Origin: Thalassotalea marina
GTDB taxonomy: Bacteria > Pseudomonadota > Gammaproteobacteria > Enterobacterales > Alteromonadaceae
Direction: 5' to 3'
DNA: 64,000 nt
Assembly (NCBI RefSeq): GCF_014656435.1
Contig: NZ_BNCK01000007.1
Location: 1 to 64,000 of the forward strand
Shown: positions 17,826 to 26,312 of the stretch, piece by piece
Position numbering within the stretch: the first letter of the stretch is position 1
Layout: every line of letters starts with the position of its first letter
Made by a program: the position numbers and the translations under genes
The notes under the pieces: generated by a model
Databases searched by the model: none
The model's input: the letters and a program-made list of their open reading frames with translations, nothing else
Told to the model about the DNA's origin: nothing

Positions 17826-19063
17826 TTAGTGGTATTAAAAAACGAGTCTTTAAACAATTAACCTTATTTACCATCATCACTAGCTTACTGTTTTTAGCTT
17901 TCACTTGGGTGATCGCATTTGTTGTCGAAGATGAAGTTATCTATGCAGTACTTAACAATGAAGCGTCTTATGTACAACAAACTTATAAAACAACCCAAAA
18001 GTTACCTAATGCTCGAGCAGATTTTATATCGATTCATCAAGATCAAACTTCATTACCGATCGCCGTGCAGAATCAATTAAAAATAAATGAACGATCAAAA
18101 GAGTTTTTCACCGATGATGGCCATCATTTTCATATCATTAAATTAAAGTTTTATGACCATACAAGCGCATTGTTACTGGCTGATGTCCCACACTTGTTGG
18201 TGGTTTCAAGGATGTCTAAACAATTGATGCTGTTATTTACCATAGTGTTTATCTGCTGCTTATTGCTAGCAATCTTTTTTGCATATTGGATAAGTATTCT
18301 TTCAGTAAAACCTATTGTAAATTTAGCCAAAGAAATAAGCGACGCTAACGACGTTCAGCAACCTGTCCAACTCGCCAATTATCCAGATGAAATAGGATTT
18401 TTAGCAAGTACTTTACAATCAAACATGAATGATTTGCGTACTACTTTGCGTCGAGAAAAGCACTTTACTCGAGACGTTAGTCATGAATTAAGAACGCCGT
18501 TGACGATTATTGCTAATGAGTTGCAGCTGTTAAATTCACAAATGCAAGAACATACTAATGTCAACCGCATGCATGAGGCACTCAATGACATTAACAATAC
18601 CATTAGCGTACTATTTGCCCTTGCTAGAGCAGAGTCACTGCAAAGTGAAATAATCGATCTGACTGCGATTTTCGAGCAGGTCGTAATGGATTTGTATCAA
18701 GAAATTGAACAAAGAAAGATAGTTTTAGATATGTCTTTGTTTGAGAAAGCACAGGCAATGGGAAATCAAACTTTAACCAAACTATTACTTAATAATTTGC
18801 TTACTAATGCGTTGCGTTATTCAACTGAACATACCATTCAAATCACGCTCACAGAAAAACACTTTATTATTGCAAATGCTTTTGAAGATTCATTATTTAC
18901 AGTACCTACTGATCATCTTTTATCATCAGGTATACGAAGTGAAAAAAGCACAGGTTTAGGTCATGGTCTATTTTTGAGTCAACGCATCGCAGAGAATATG
19001 GGCTGGAAACTAACGTTACATACAGACAATAATACATTTGCGATAACACTGTATTTTAAATAA
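17822..19063 (+). CDS. Membrane sensor histidine kinase
   Basis: 413 residues. TM1 about 13-35, a periplasmic loop of about 95 residues, TM2 about 135-157, then a HAMP-like linker, a HisKA domain with phosphoacceptor His221 (FTRDVSHELRTPLTI), and a HATPase domain with N-box (LLLNNLLTNALRYS) and a glycine-rich GLGHGLFLSQRIAE segment. Phosphorylates the regulator encoded just upstream, with which it overlaps by 4 bp. The sensor loop gives no clear ligand clue. Confidence 0.92.
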   Translation: MISGIKKRVFKQLTLFTIITSLLFLAFTWVIAFVVEDEVIYAVLNNEASYVQQTYKTTQKLPNARADFISIHQDQTSLPIAVQNQLKINERSKEFFTDDGHHFHIIKLKFYDHTSALLLADVPHLLVVSRMSKQLMLLFTIVFICCLLLAIFFAYWISILSVKPIVNLAKEISDANDVQQPVQLANYPDEIGFLASTLQSNMNDLRTTLRREKHFTRDVSHELRTPLTIIANELQLLNSQMQEHTNVNRMHEALNDINNTISVLFALARAESLQSEIIDLTAIFEQVVMDLYQEIEQRKIVLDMSLFEKAQAMGNQTLTKLLLNNLLTNALRYSTEHTIQITLTEKHFIIANAFEDSLFTVPTDHLLSSGIRSEKSTGLGHGLFLSQRIAENMGWKLTLHTDNNTFAITLYFK

Positions 19064-19093
19064 TGCGGTGTTAATTTTTAATTATTATTTTGT

Positions 19094-19405
19094 TTAAATT
19101 TTTTGGTTAATTTCATTGAAATACAACAGCAAAGGTAAGCTAAAAGAAACTCCTACCAAACATGTCCCAAATGCTATGCATTTTATTTGAATATTTGAGT
19201 AATTTGCTCGTTGGTGAAAGGTGTAAACGAGCACTGCAACAGCCGCAATCAACACATCTAACCACGCAAACAAACTGATAGGCTCATCCATGATGCTTTG
19301 CCACAATAAACTGAAGTCTAAACCGTGATTAAGCATCCATGAAATGAAAACGCTATAAGGAATAACAAAGCCAATAAAGGCTAAAAATACATACACTCTA
19401 TCCAT
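19094..19405 (-). CDS. DUF2834-like membrane protein
   Basis: 103 residues, predicted to form three membrane helices (about 5-24, 43-63, 77-98). The pattern FIGFVIPYSVFISWMLNHGLDFSLLW...EPISLFAWLDVLIAAV matches the DUF2834 family of small integral membrane proteins. Function unknown. The diguanylate cyclase gene starts upstream on the same strand with a 20-bp gap, so they may be co-transcribed. Confidence 0.75.
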   Translation of the reverse strand: MDRVYVFLAFIGFVIPYSVFISWMLNHGLDFSLLWQSIMDEPISLFAWLDVLIAAVAVLVYTFHQRANYSNIQIKCIAFGTCLVGVSFSLPLLLYFNEINQKI

Positions 19406-19425
19406 GTGTTTTTACAACTTATGCT

Positions 19426-20721
19426 CTATTTGCTACAACAATATACTTGATTTCGACCATTATTTTTAGCGTTATATAGCGCTTGGTCAGAGCGAGAAAA
19501 AAGTGAGTCAAAATCACTATCGCTCGACTCTTTCACCGCCACACCAACACTTACAAATACCTTGATCTCTCCTGACCAGTTACCAGTAAGGCAAATTTCT
19601 TCTTGCTGACGTCTAATCCTTTCAGCGATAACCGTAGCTTTATCTAGGTCAGTCTCAGGCAATACGATGGCAAATTCTTCACCACCAATACGAGCAAGTA
19701 CGTCTTCACTGCGCAAATTAGGTAACAAGTTTTTGCTTACTTCGATTAGCACTTGATCACCTACAGGGTGTCCATATTTATCATTAATATTTTTAAAGTG
19801 ATCGATATCGAGGGAAATAACCGCCAATGGCTGCCCGTTACGTTGAGCGCGCTTAAACTCTCGCTCTGCATGTTCAACAAAATAACGTCGGTTATACAGG
19901 CCAGTTAGCGGATCGGTATTAGCTTGCTTCTTAAACTCTTCTTTTAACTTAAATAACTCAGTAACTTCAGTTGAAAAGCCAATTAAAACAGGCTCTTGAC
20001 CTTCCTTTTTAAAAGGTATTTTAACACTCAAGTAGTGATGTAAATTACCATCATCATCAATAACGGTTTCTTCAATACGTTGGCGTTTTCCTGTTTCAAA
20101 CACCTTTTTATCCGATTGATAAAAGTGTTCTGCTACATCGTCTGGTAATATTTCGGTTTCTTTTTTGCCAATGATCTCCTTTGCAGGCAAACCAAAAAGT
20201 TTAGCCACATGACTATTCACATATTTAAATGTTCGATGGTTATCTTTCATGTAAATATGAGCATCAACATTATTTAGCACAACATCAAGCAGTTGATTTT
20301 GTTCTTTGACTAAATTTTCTAAGCGCTTTCTTTCAGTGATATCTGTAGAGACTCCACACATACCAATAATGTTACCGTTGGTATCATAGAGTGGTTTTTT
20401 TACCGTCTGGTAAATGCGTAGTTCACCAGTCGACTTCAATATATTCGACTCTTCTACTTCGACAACCTGCCCTTGTTGCATTACCCGTTGATCATTATCA
20501 GTAAGCCCTTTGTTAAGCGCTAAGTCGAAAAAGTGGCTGTCGTCTTTCCCTATCACCTGTTCTTGAGTTTGACCAAATAAATCTAAAACAAGTTGATTCG
20601 CGTAGGTGTACCGGCCCGCTAAATCTTTAGCATAAATAAAAGCACCAACAGTATTTAGAATCTCTGACAGCATCGCAACTTGCTGTGGTAACGGCGCATT
20701 TAAATTTTTTTGATCGGACAA
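19426..20721 (-). CDS. Diguanylate cyclase with two PAS domains
   Basis: 431 residues, no membrane segment: a cytosolic sensor that makes cyclic di-GMP from two GTP. PAS1 about residues 15-130 (AFIYAKDLAGRYTYANQLVLDLFG), PAS2 about 138-258 (AHIYMKDNHRTFKYVNSHVAKLFG), each with a PAC-like end (GISTDITERK, GFSTEVTELF). The GGDEF domain starts DPLTGLYNRRYF and has the active signature GGEEF. A product-inhibition site RSED sits five residues before it, so feedback control by c-di-GMP is expected. C-di-GMP often governs exopolysaccharide and biofilm, but no direct link to the distant EPS cluster can be shown. Confidence 0.95.
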   Translation of the reverse strand: MSDQKNLNAPLPQQVAMLSEILNTVGAFIYAKDLAGRYTYANQLVLDLFGQTQEQVIGKDDSHFFDLALNKGLTDNDQRVMQQGQVVEVEESNILKSTGELRIYQTVKKPLYDTNGNIIGMCGVSTDITERKRLENLVKEQNQLLDVVLNNVDAHIYMKDNHRTFKYVNSHVAKLFGLPAKEIIGKKETEILPDDVAEHFYQSDKKVFETGKRQRIEETVIDDDGNLHHYLSVKIPFKKEGQEPVLIGFSTEVTELFKLKEEFKKQANTDPLTGLYNRRYFVEHAEREFKRAQRNGQPLAVISLDIDHFKNINDKYGHPVGDQVLIEVSKNLLPNLRSEDVLARIGGEEFAIVLPETDLDKATVIAERIRRQQEEICLTGNWSGEIKVFVSVGVAVKESSDSDFDSLFSRSDQALYNAKNNGRNQVYCCSK

Positions 20722-20850
20722 CGCGACAACCTATCATTTCAATTGAACGTATAGCTTTATTATAACGAATTTAAAAGCGATACTGGTTATTTCAATAAAA
20801 ATAAAATTTGCGCTAAAACAACTATATGAACAAATAGCTTCACTTTTGTA

Positions 20851-21201
20851 TCATTTAGTCATTGCTGACTTGTTTGATTTATCAATGTCCTTGTTATCTT
20901 CAGGCACATAAACAAAACTACCATCAGCCATTTTGTATGCTACACCTGCTCTCATACCTTCTCCGGAGCCGATATCTCCCGTAGATTTATATTGTTTTAT
21001 TTCTTTTCCCTGCTTAACGATAACTTCCATGTTTGGCTTTCCTGCGTTTTTAACAACAGTCACATCATCCGCAGAAAACACGTTAAGAGGATTTTGCGCT
21101 AGTGCAATCAGCAATGCAGCGATTATCACCAAAAATACATCGACTAAATTGACCGCACTGATTATTGGGTTTAACTCTTCATCTTCATCTAAAAAACGCA
21201 T
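20851..21201 (-). CDS. DUF2149 protein (ExbD-like partner)
   Basis: 116 residues. An N-terminal cytoplasmic stretch (MRFLDEDEELNPIISAVNLVDVFLVIIAALLIAL) leads into one membrane helix at about 18-39, followed by a hydrophilic periplasmic part. This matches DUF2149, a family found next to MotA/TolQ/ExbB proteins. The NxVDxFLV segment resembles the helix of ExbD, whose Asp carries protons. It starts 2 bp after the stop of the ExbB homologue and should form a motor complex with it, likely energising the TonB receptor at 22964-25081. The function is inferred from family and context. Confidence 0.8.
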   Translation of the reverse strand: MRFLDEDEELNPIISAVNLVDVFLVIIAALLIALAQNPLNVFSADDVTVVKNAGKPNMEVIVKQGKEIKQYKSTGDIGSGEGMRAGVAYKMADGSFVYVPEDNKDIDKSNKSAMTK

Positions 21202-21203
21202 TG

Positions 21204-21737
21204 TTATTTCTCTTTAACCTTACGAATGTTTATTAACTCGTCTGCACACCAACGTTTTTTTACTGATGCAGGCCAAAAAGTCAGTGTAGATATCACTAGC
21301 CCCCAAATAACTGCAGCAAAAGCAATGATTAAATTTTCACTAATGCCTTGAATATTGCCATCAGCCAAAGCTTGAAGTGCTGGTCCCATTGGGATCATGG
21401 TAGCAATCAGTCCTAACATCGGAGCGACACGCGTTACAATACGTAAGGTTTCCAATTCTTTAAGTGCAACAACTTCCAACTCATCATCACTGGCTTCTGG
21501 GTTAACAATAAAATAATTGTGAACTGGATAACCAGCAACGGTCTTAGCTGGGGTTTGACTATCAGATATTTGACGAGTATAGGTCAGCAAATGCTGTCGC
21601 CTAATCAACCATTGTGATAAAAAACGCCCAAGAGCAAAAATGGCGTAAACAACCAAAACACATATAGCAACAATTACTGGAGCCATTAGTAACTCTGCAA
21701 CTTGCGCCATAGTTATTTCTAGAAATTGAATATTCAC
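21204..21737 (-). CDS. MotA/TolQ/ExbB-family proton channel
   Basis: Three membrane helices (near the N-terminus, and two in the C-terminal half with VAPMLGLIATMIPMGPALQALADGN and LIIAFAAVIWGLVISTLTFWP), the usual TolQ/ExbB core. I start at GTG 21737 (177 residues) because GAGG lies 9 bp before it; an ATG nine codons later (MAQVAELL) is an alternative, and a TTG at 21752 a less likely one. Uses proton flow to power TonB-type transport. Directly upstream of the DUF2149 gene; a Fur-like box is at 21791-21806. Confidence 0.85.
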   Translation of the reverse strand: MNIQFLEITMAQVAELLMAPVIVAICVLVVYAIFALGRFLSQWLIRRQHLLTYTRQISDSQTPAKTVAGYPVHNYFIVNPEASDDELEVVALKELETLRIVTRVAPMLGLIATMIPMGPALQALADGNIQGISENLIIAFAAVIWGLVISTLTFWPASVKKRWCADELINIRKVKEK

Positions 21738-21790
21738 AGCATCGTACCTCAAATTAATAATGCTGGAGAATTGTACACAAACACCACTTA

Positions 21791-21806
21791 AATGAAAACC
21801 ATTCTT
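21791..21806. promoter_or_regulatory. Fur-like box upstream of exbB homologue
   Basis: AATGAAAACCATTCTT matches 12 of 16 positions of the Fur consensus core AATGATAATCATTATC. It is 54 bp upstream of the chosen start. Confidence 0.45.
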
Positions 21807-21871
21807 ATTTGTGTTTACTTTTATTTTTTATGATGTATGATAGGCAACGATTGATTAGAAAAGCCCAAAGT

Positions 21872-21961
21872 AATACCCAAGCCGCAGACGTTGTTTGCTA
21901 TTTAAGGTGATTTGCAATCCCCCCTGCTAAACTTAACTAGCAAACATGCGGTGTTGGTATT
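21872..21961. other. 90-bp imperfect hairpin of unknown role
   Basis: Two outer arms of 15 bp (AATACCCAAGCCGCA at 21872-21886 against the complement of 21947-21961, 12 of 15 paired), an inner perfect 9-bp stem (TGTTTGCTA 21892-21900 / TAGCAAACA 21938-21946) extended by TTAAG/CTTAA, and a loop containing CCCCCC. A T-run follows on the plus strand. It could be a small structured RNA, a recombination or repeat element, or a terminator. Confidence 0.5.
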
Positions 21962-22117
21962 TTTTCCAACTATTTATAATTTTCTTATTAACCTCTATTT
22001 AACTTGCCTTATCTATCCCTTATAAACGCTTGATAGCAATTGAAGTAATTACCACCAGAGTCGTAAAAATCCTGGTGGTATTTTGTTGGTGGTGTAAAAA
22101 ATGAAAACGTTGAGGAA

Positions 22118-22786
22118 TTACAAGCGGGTTAACATATTGGCTTGATAGCACAATGATTGAAAATATGTTTTTGGCCGACTAAGCCCTACTTCACGCGCCA
22201 ACTTATATAACTGGTTGGCTGATAGAGCATCAAAATCAAGTGACATTTTTGCCTGCATTTGCGCAACGGAGTCTCTATTCATTCCTTGCAACATTGACAT
22301 ATTAACCTGTGCCAAAGCCACTTCGTCTTGACTAAACTTCATATAGTCCGCGATAAATAACTGGCCATGGTGTTTTAACCGCATGGTGATTTCAATTAAA
22401 AACTCCTGTTTATCGTTTAGGCCCTTGATAAAGTGCATCACTAATAAACAAATTACAGCGTCGAATTTAACTCGTCTTAATTGCGATAGGTCGCCACAAA
22501 AGCAACTGACTCGATGGCTAATACCTGCTTCATGAAATCTAACTGAAGCAATATCTAACATATCTTGAGAGAGATCGACGGCAACAAAACTCCAATTGGG
22601 GTTTATACGAGATAAAGTTAATATTTCACTGCCTGTCCCTGCGCCAACCACTAAAATAGTCGCCTTTTCTGTATAATGTGCTGCCATTAAACTTGCTGTT
22701 GCTTCATGCATAATTTGATAGCCGGGTACAAGCATACTAATACGATCGTCATACTCTACGGCAGCTGTTCCTTCAAATCTGGACAT
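22118..22786 (-). CDS. Class I SAM-dependent methyltransferase
   Basis: 222 residues, cytosolic. Motif I is ILVVGAGTGSEILTL, with the acidic end of strand 2 in FVAVDLSQDMLDIA and motif IV-like FDAVICLLVMHFIKG. Substrate unknown. It lies between an outer-membrane receptor (22964-25081) and the exbB/DUF2149 pair, all on the minus strand, so it may modify an imported ligand or belong to that module; this is inferred from position only. Confidence 0.82.
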   Translation of the reverse strand: MSRFEGTAAVEYDDRISMLVPGYQIMHEATASLMAAHYTEKATILVVGAGTGSEILTLSRINPNWSFVAVDLSQDMLDIASVRFHEAGISHRVSCFCGDLSQLRRVKFDAVICLLVMHFIKGLNDKQEFLIEITMRLKHHGQLFIADYMKFSQDEVALAQVNMSMLQGMNRDSVAQMQAKMSLDFDALSANQLYKLAREVGLSRPKTYFQSLCYQANMLTRL

Positions 22787-22963
22787 TACTTTTCCTGTAA
22801 ATCTAACAATTAAAAGTTAACGATAATTGTTTACATTCAATAAAATATAAAACCTTTTGGAAAATACAACTAGTAAAAAGTTCAAGAAAAATAAAAGAAA
22901 ACGCAAATAGGCCATATACTTACTTGCGTTCTTGGCCTTAATATCAAAACAAATTAACTAAGT

Positions 22964-25081
22964 TTAAAATTGATATGAAACTGTCGCCTTGATATTGCGT
23001 CCCGGCTCGTAATCAAACAGATACAAATCACCAAAAAGGAAATGTTTAGATAATCCTGTATGTGAAGATTGTGAAGCATAATACTCATCAAACACGTTAT
23101 CAACACCGACAATTACCGTCACACCTTTTAAAGAATCTGGCTCCCAATGAGCAGAAATGTTGTGAACAACAAAGCCCTGTTTAGCATTGTTTTCTGTAGC
23201 ACCACCTAAATCTATACCCTTAGTGACGTCACTGACCTGCATGGTTTCCCAATTAACATCAAGATTCAGTGCATCAATAGCGTAACTAAAATTAACGCTA
23301 ATAGTATCCCCTTGCTGGCGATCTAAACGTGCACCGTCATGAGCTAATTTGTATTGACTAAATGCATCCAAATCACTCTCAGCAGAAGAAAAGGTAATTT
23401 GACCATTGAAGTTGCCCAGCTGATAGCCTACATACGCTTCATAACCGTCTATTTCCATATCACCAATATTGTCCTTCCACGACGCACGTGGATTAGGATC
23501 ATTTGGGATTGAAGCGTAATCGTAAATGTAGTCATCTATCACTGTGCGAAATAGTGTAGCACCCATTGAAAAAGCATCTGCGCCCAACACAGCATCTTGA
23601 TAAGCAATCGCAATTTCTGTGTTTAAGCCAGTTTCAGCTTTTATGTGTGGGTTCTCGGTTTCTCCTTGACCAGCACCGACAAATACTTCACTGATTTCTG
23701 GGCCTTTGAATATCTCTGTGCTACTTACCTTTAACAATGTATTGTCAGAGATTGACAGCTCAGCAGCTAATGAAAAAGACACTTGATCATAACTATCATC
23801 TACTACTGAAGAGTCAATATCATAATTGTCATATCGAACGCCGGGGATCAAGGTAATACCGTTTTCAAAGGTGACACGGTTTTGAATGAAAAATGACACG
23901 GTTGATGATTCTTCTTCCGAAGTATCTACCGCTGAAGTAGTTTTTGATTCATAGTGTGTTTCATGTACTAAATAGTTAAAACCGTAGGTAAGTTCATGGC
24001 TAATATTGTCGCTTTCAATTGCTGTTTCAGCTAACACATTTAAACCACTATTTTTAGCTTCCCCCGTAACAATTGCTGCCCTATTTGCAAACCTTTCATT
24101 TTGAGCCCAGCCTGTTTGGTCTCGCCATAACTCACTAGTATTGGTATAAGCAGTAGCTTTTAGGGTAGATTCGCCCCAAGTTACATCGTAGTTAAAGGTC
24201 AAGGTATCGCGGGTAAATTCGGTAGGCCAAAGTAATGGCAGTTTTAGCGCTTGAGTTGCTGCGATATCCGTAGCTAACCCCATGTCTGGTCGATAAGTAT
24301 AATCCCCCTGATCTTTATAGGTTTCATAACCTAAAGAAACACGCTGATCATTACTGATATTCCAACCAAATTTGATCAATGCATCATCAAGGTCACCTGA
24401 CAAACCACGCACTTTACCATCGGTATTTTCAACAACTTCACCTAAATGATCCTTAATTTTTCCACCACCAACTTCATAGTTATCGCGCTCAACTGCGTTG
24501 TAATAGCCAAGAAAATCAAAAGAATCACCAATTAGACCATAACCCGTTAATGAATAATTACTACCTGAGTTATCGCCTGCACTTACCTGAACACGGCCAC
24601 CAAAACGCTGGTCTTGTGCTAGTAAATCACGAGCCTGTTTGGTTTCAAAACGAACCGCACCACCTAAACCACCGTTAACAATAGAGTTAGAACCTATTTC
24701 AATATCAACAGATTTCAGAATATCAGCATGAATTTGCAAGTTCCCCATGTGGTGATACATATAGCTATTTTGTGCTGCGCCATCGATGGTAATGTTTAAA
24801 TCTTTATCATCCATACTACGGATGGTAATGCGCTGATTTAATGAATGTGCACCACCAACATCGACACCAGGAATAGAGCGCAACAGATCAGAAATATGAT
24901 CAGCTTGCTTGTCGGCAATTTCTTCACCTTTTAAGTAAAGTGACGATGTTTTAACTTGAGTACTCCATACAGAAATACGTTCAATATCATCATCCTTTAA
25001 TTCATCTGCAAAAACAGTTGACGAAAACATTGACGATACCGCAATTGCAAGCACGCTTTTGTTGAAACGTGAAATAAACAT
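22964..25081 (-). CDS. TonB-dependent outer-membrane receptor
   Basis: 705 residues with signal peptide (SVLAIAVSSMFSSTVFA). Plug domain: DLLRSIPGVDVGGAHSLNQRITIRSM, ITIDGAAQNSYMYHHMGNLQIHADILKSVDIEIGSNSIVNGGLGGAVRFETK, resembling haem/haemophore or siderophore receptors. The barrel has the YASQSSHTG...LYLFDYEPGRNIKATVSYQF end with terminal Phe. A strong Fur-like box (25129-25147) lies 48 bp upstream and a divergent AraC-type gene starts 180 bp away, the typical arrangement of iron-siderophore uptake genes. Ligand unresolved. Confidence 0.9.
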   Translation of the reverse strand: MFISRFNKSVLAIAVSSMFSSTVFADELKDDDIERISVWSTQVKTSSLYLKGEEIADKQADHISDLLRSIPGVDVGGAHSLNQRITIRSMDDKDLNITIDGAAQNSYMYHHMGNLQIHADILKSVDIEIGSNSIVNGGLGGAVRFETKQARDLLAQDQRFGGRVQVSAGDNSGSNYSLTGYGLIGDSFDFLGYYNAVERDNYEVGGGKIKDHLGEVVENTDGKVRGLSGDLDDALIKFGWNISNDQRVSLGYETYKDQGDYTYRPDMGLATDIAATQALKLPLLWPTEFTRDTLTFNYDVTWGESTLKATAYTNTSELWRDQTGWAQNERFANRAAIVTGEAKNSGLNVLAETAIESDNISHELTYGFNYLVHETHYESKTTSAVDTSEEESSTVSFFIQNRVTFENGITLIPGVRYDNYDIDSSVVDDSYDQVSFSLAAELSISDNTLLKVSSTEIFKGPEISEVFVGAGQGETENPHIKAETGLNTEIAIAYQDAVLGADAFSMGATLFRTVIDDYIYDYASIPNDPNPRASWKDNIGDMEIDGYEAYVGYQLGNFNGQITFSSAESDLDAFSQYKLAHDGARLDRQQGDTISVNFSYAIDALNLDVNWETMQVSDVTKGIDLGGATENNAKQGFVVHNISAHWEPDSLKGVTVIVGVDNVFDEYYASQSSHTGLSKHFLFGDLYLFDYEPGRNIKATVSYQF

Positions 25082-25128
25082 GATAGATCCTTGTTAATAC
25101 GTTAAATAATGTAGTTATTAGCAATTTA

Positions 25129-25147
25129 AATAAGAATTGTTCTCATT
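25129..25147. promoter_or_regulatory. Fur-like box between TonB receptor and AraC regulator
   Basis: AATAAGAATTGTTCTCATT is a near-palindrome close to the AATGAGAATNATTCTCATT form of the Fur site. It lies in the divergent promoter region and could control both genes. Confidence 0.6.
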
Positions 25148-25186
25148 ATTGTATCAATGTGCTATGGTTGCTTGTGCATTAATTAA

Positions 25187-25218
25187 TTTGCGAAATCTGC
25201 AAACTATTTTGCAAAATC
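25187..25218. promoter_or_regulatory. Direct repeat, candidate AraC-regulator site
   Basis: TTTGCGAAATC (25187-25197) and TTTGCAAAATC (25208-25218) repeat with a 21-bp period, two helical turns, in the divergent region between the receptor and the AraC-family gene. Such same-face direct repeats are typical AraC-family operators. Confidence 0.5.
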
Positions 25219-25260
25219 GTCAGATCATCTATCGTTTAGCGACGAATTACAGGACTTAGG

Positions 25261-26280
25261 GTGATGCGGGATAAAACGGTCAGTTTAAATGACTTAAGGC
25301 ATATGATGAGTAAACGGTATCAACACCATCAAATGCGCTTTCAAAATCTTCAGGAAGTTAATCAAGTTGTTATTAATGGCGACCTATTATTTGATAGGTT
25401 TCCCTCGGGCTTATCGGTACATTGTTGCGATATTGTTGAAAATAAAAATGGTAGCTGCTCTTCTCAATTATTACCGTGTATAAGCATTAATTTGTTATTT
25501 AATGGTCAAGTAAACTTTAGTTTAAGTGACAACACATTTGAGTTTAATGCGAATGAGCGGCCTATTTTATTTGTCAATGTTATCGGTCAACCAGAGGTGT
25601 TCACCCGTCATTTAATTCATGGTCACGCCGTTTGTAAAACCAATGTCACCATTGAAAAATCTTGGTTATTGTCACGATGTCAAACAGCAAATGATCGAGC
25701 GCAAATTAACGCTATTTTTTCTCATAATGTCGGCGTTTATCAACTGGATGTTACCGATAATATAAAAGTTATTGCTGGGCAATTATTAAAATATAAATTA
25801 GCTGGTGGTGTGAAAAATGAGCTACATGCAGAACAGTTAACACTACAGTTCATCAATTCTATTTTACCTTTATTACTGTCGCCAACGCTCAAAGAGCATA
25901 AAATTTATAGCGTCACTTCAGGCGCCTTAAATAAAACGAAAAAGATTGAGCAAGTTGCAGATAACAAATTAAAAGATGCACTATTAGCTATTGTAGACGA
26001 TAACATTAGTCTCAAAGAGTTATCTCTGCAGTTAGGAATTAGCGTTAGTACATTGCAACGAAAGTTTAAAGAAGCTTATCAAGTGACAGCGATTGAGTAT
26101 TTGCGCATACAACGTTTGGAAAATGCACGAATCGCTATCATTATTGACGGTTTATCTATTGGCGAATCGGCTTATGCAGCGGGTTATACTCATGTCGCCA
26201 ATTTTGTCACTGCTTTTAAAAAACATTTTGGCGTAACACCAGCCCAACTGCGAAAACAACATTTGGGTAATAACAGGTAA
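25261..26280 (+). CDS. AraC-family transcriptional regulator
   Basis: 339 residues. The C-terminal 100 residues carry two helix-turn-helix motifs: LKELSLQLGISVSTLQRKFKEAYQVTAIEYLRIQRLENARIAI and SIGESAYAAGYTHVANFVTAFKKHFGVTPAQLRKQ, the full AraC signature. The N-terminal 230 residues resemble the ligand domain of PchR-type siderophore regulators in size and place. Starts GTG-ATG; either codon is possible (AGGA 9 bp before the ATG). Divergent from the TonB receptor with a Fur-like box and a candidate operator in between, so it probably activates the receptor in response to its ligand. Confidence 0.88.
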   Translation: MMRDKTVSLNDLRHMMSKRYQHHQMRFQNLQEVNQVVINGDLLFDRFPSGLSVHCCDIVENKNGSCSSQLLPCISINLLFNGQVNFSLSDNTFEFNANERPILFVNVIGQPEVFTRHLIHGHAVCKTNVTIEKSWLLSRCQTANDRAQINAIFSHNVGVYQLDVTDNIKVIAGQLLKYKLAGGVKNELHAEQLTLQFINSILPLLLSPTLKEHKIYSVTSGALNKTKKIEQVADNKLKDALLAIVDDNISLKELSLQLGISVSTLQRKFKEAYQVTAIEYLRIQRLENARIAIIIDGLSIGESAYAAGYTHVANFVTAFKKHFGVTPAQLRKQHLGNNR

Positions 26281-26312
26281 GCTTATATGTTCACATTTAC
26301 AGCAATAAAACG

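Larger units (their letters stand above)
21738..22117. other. Gap with Fur-like box and long hairpin
   Basis: No gene seen. It holds the control region of the exbB-type gene (Fur-like box), a 90-bp imperfect hairpin at 21872-21961, and a hairpin with ACCACCAG/CTGGTGGT arms (22051-22079) that may terminate the 22118-22786 gene, although it lacks a clear T-run. Confidence 0.6.

Noticed and set aside
21872-21961. An integron attC site
   Set aside because: The size and imperfect arms recall attC, but the RYYYAAC/GTTRRRY core sites are absent and there are no cassettes or integrase nearby.
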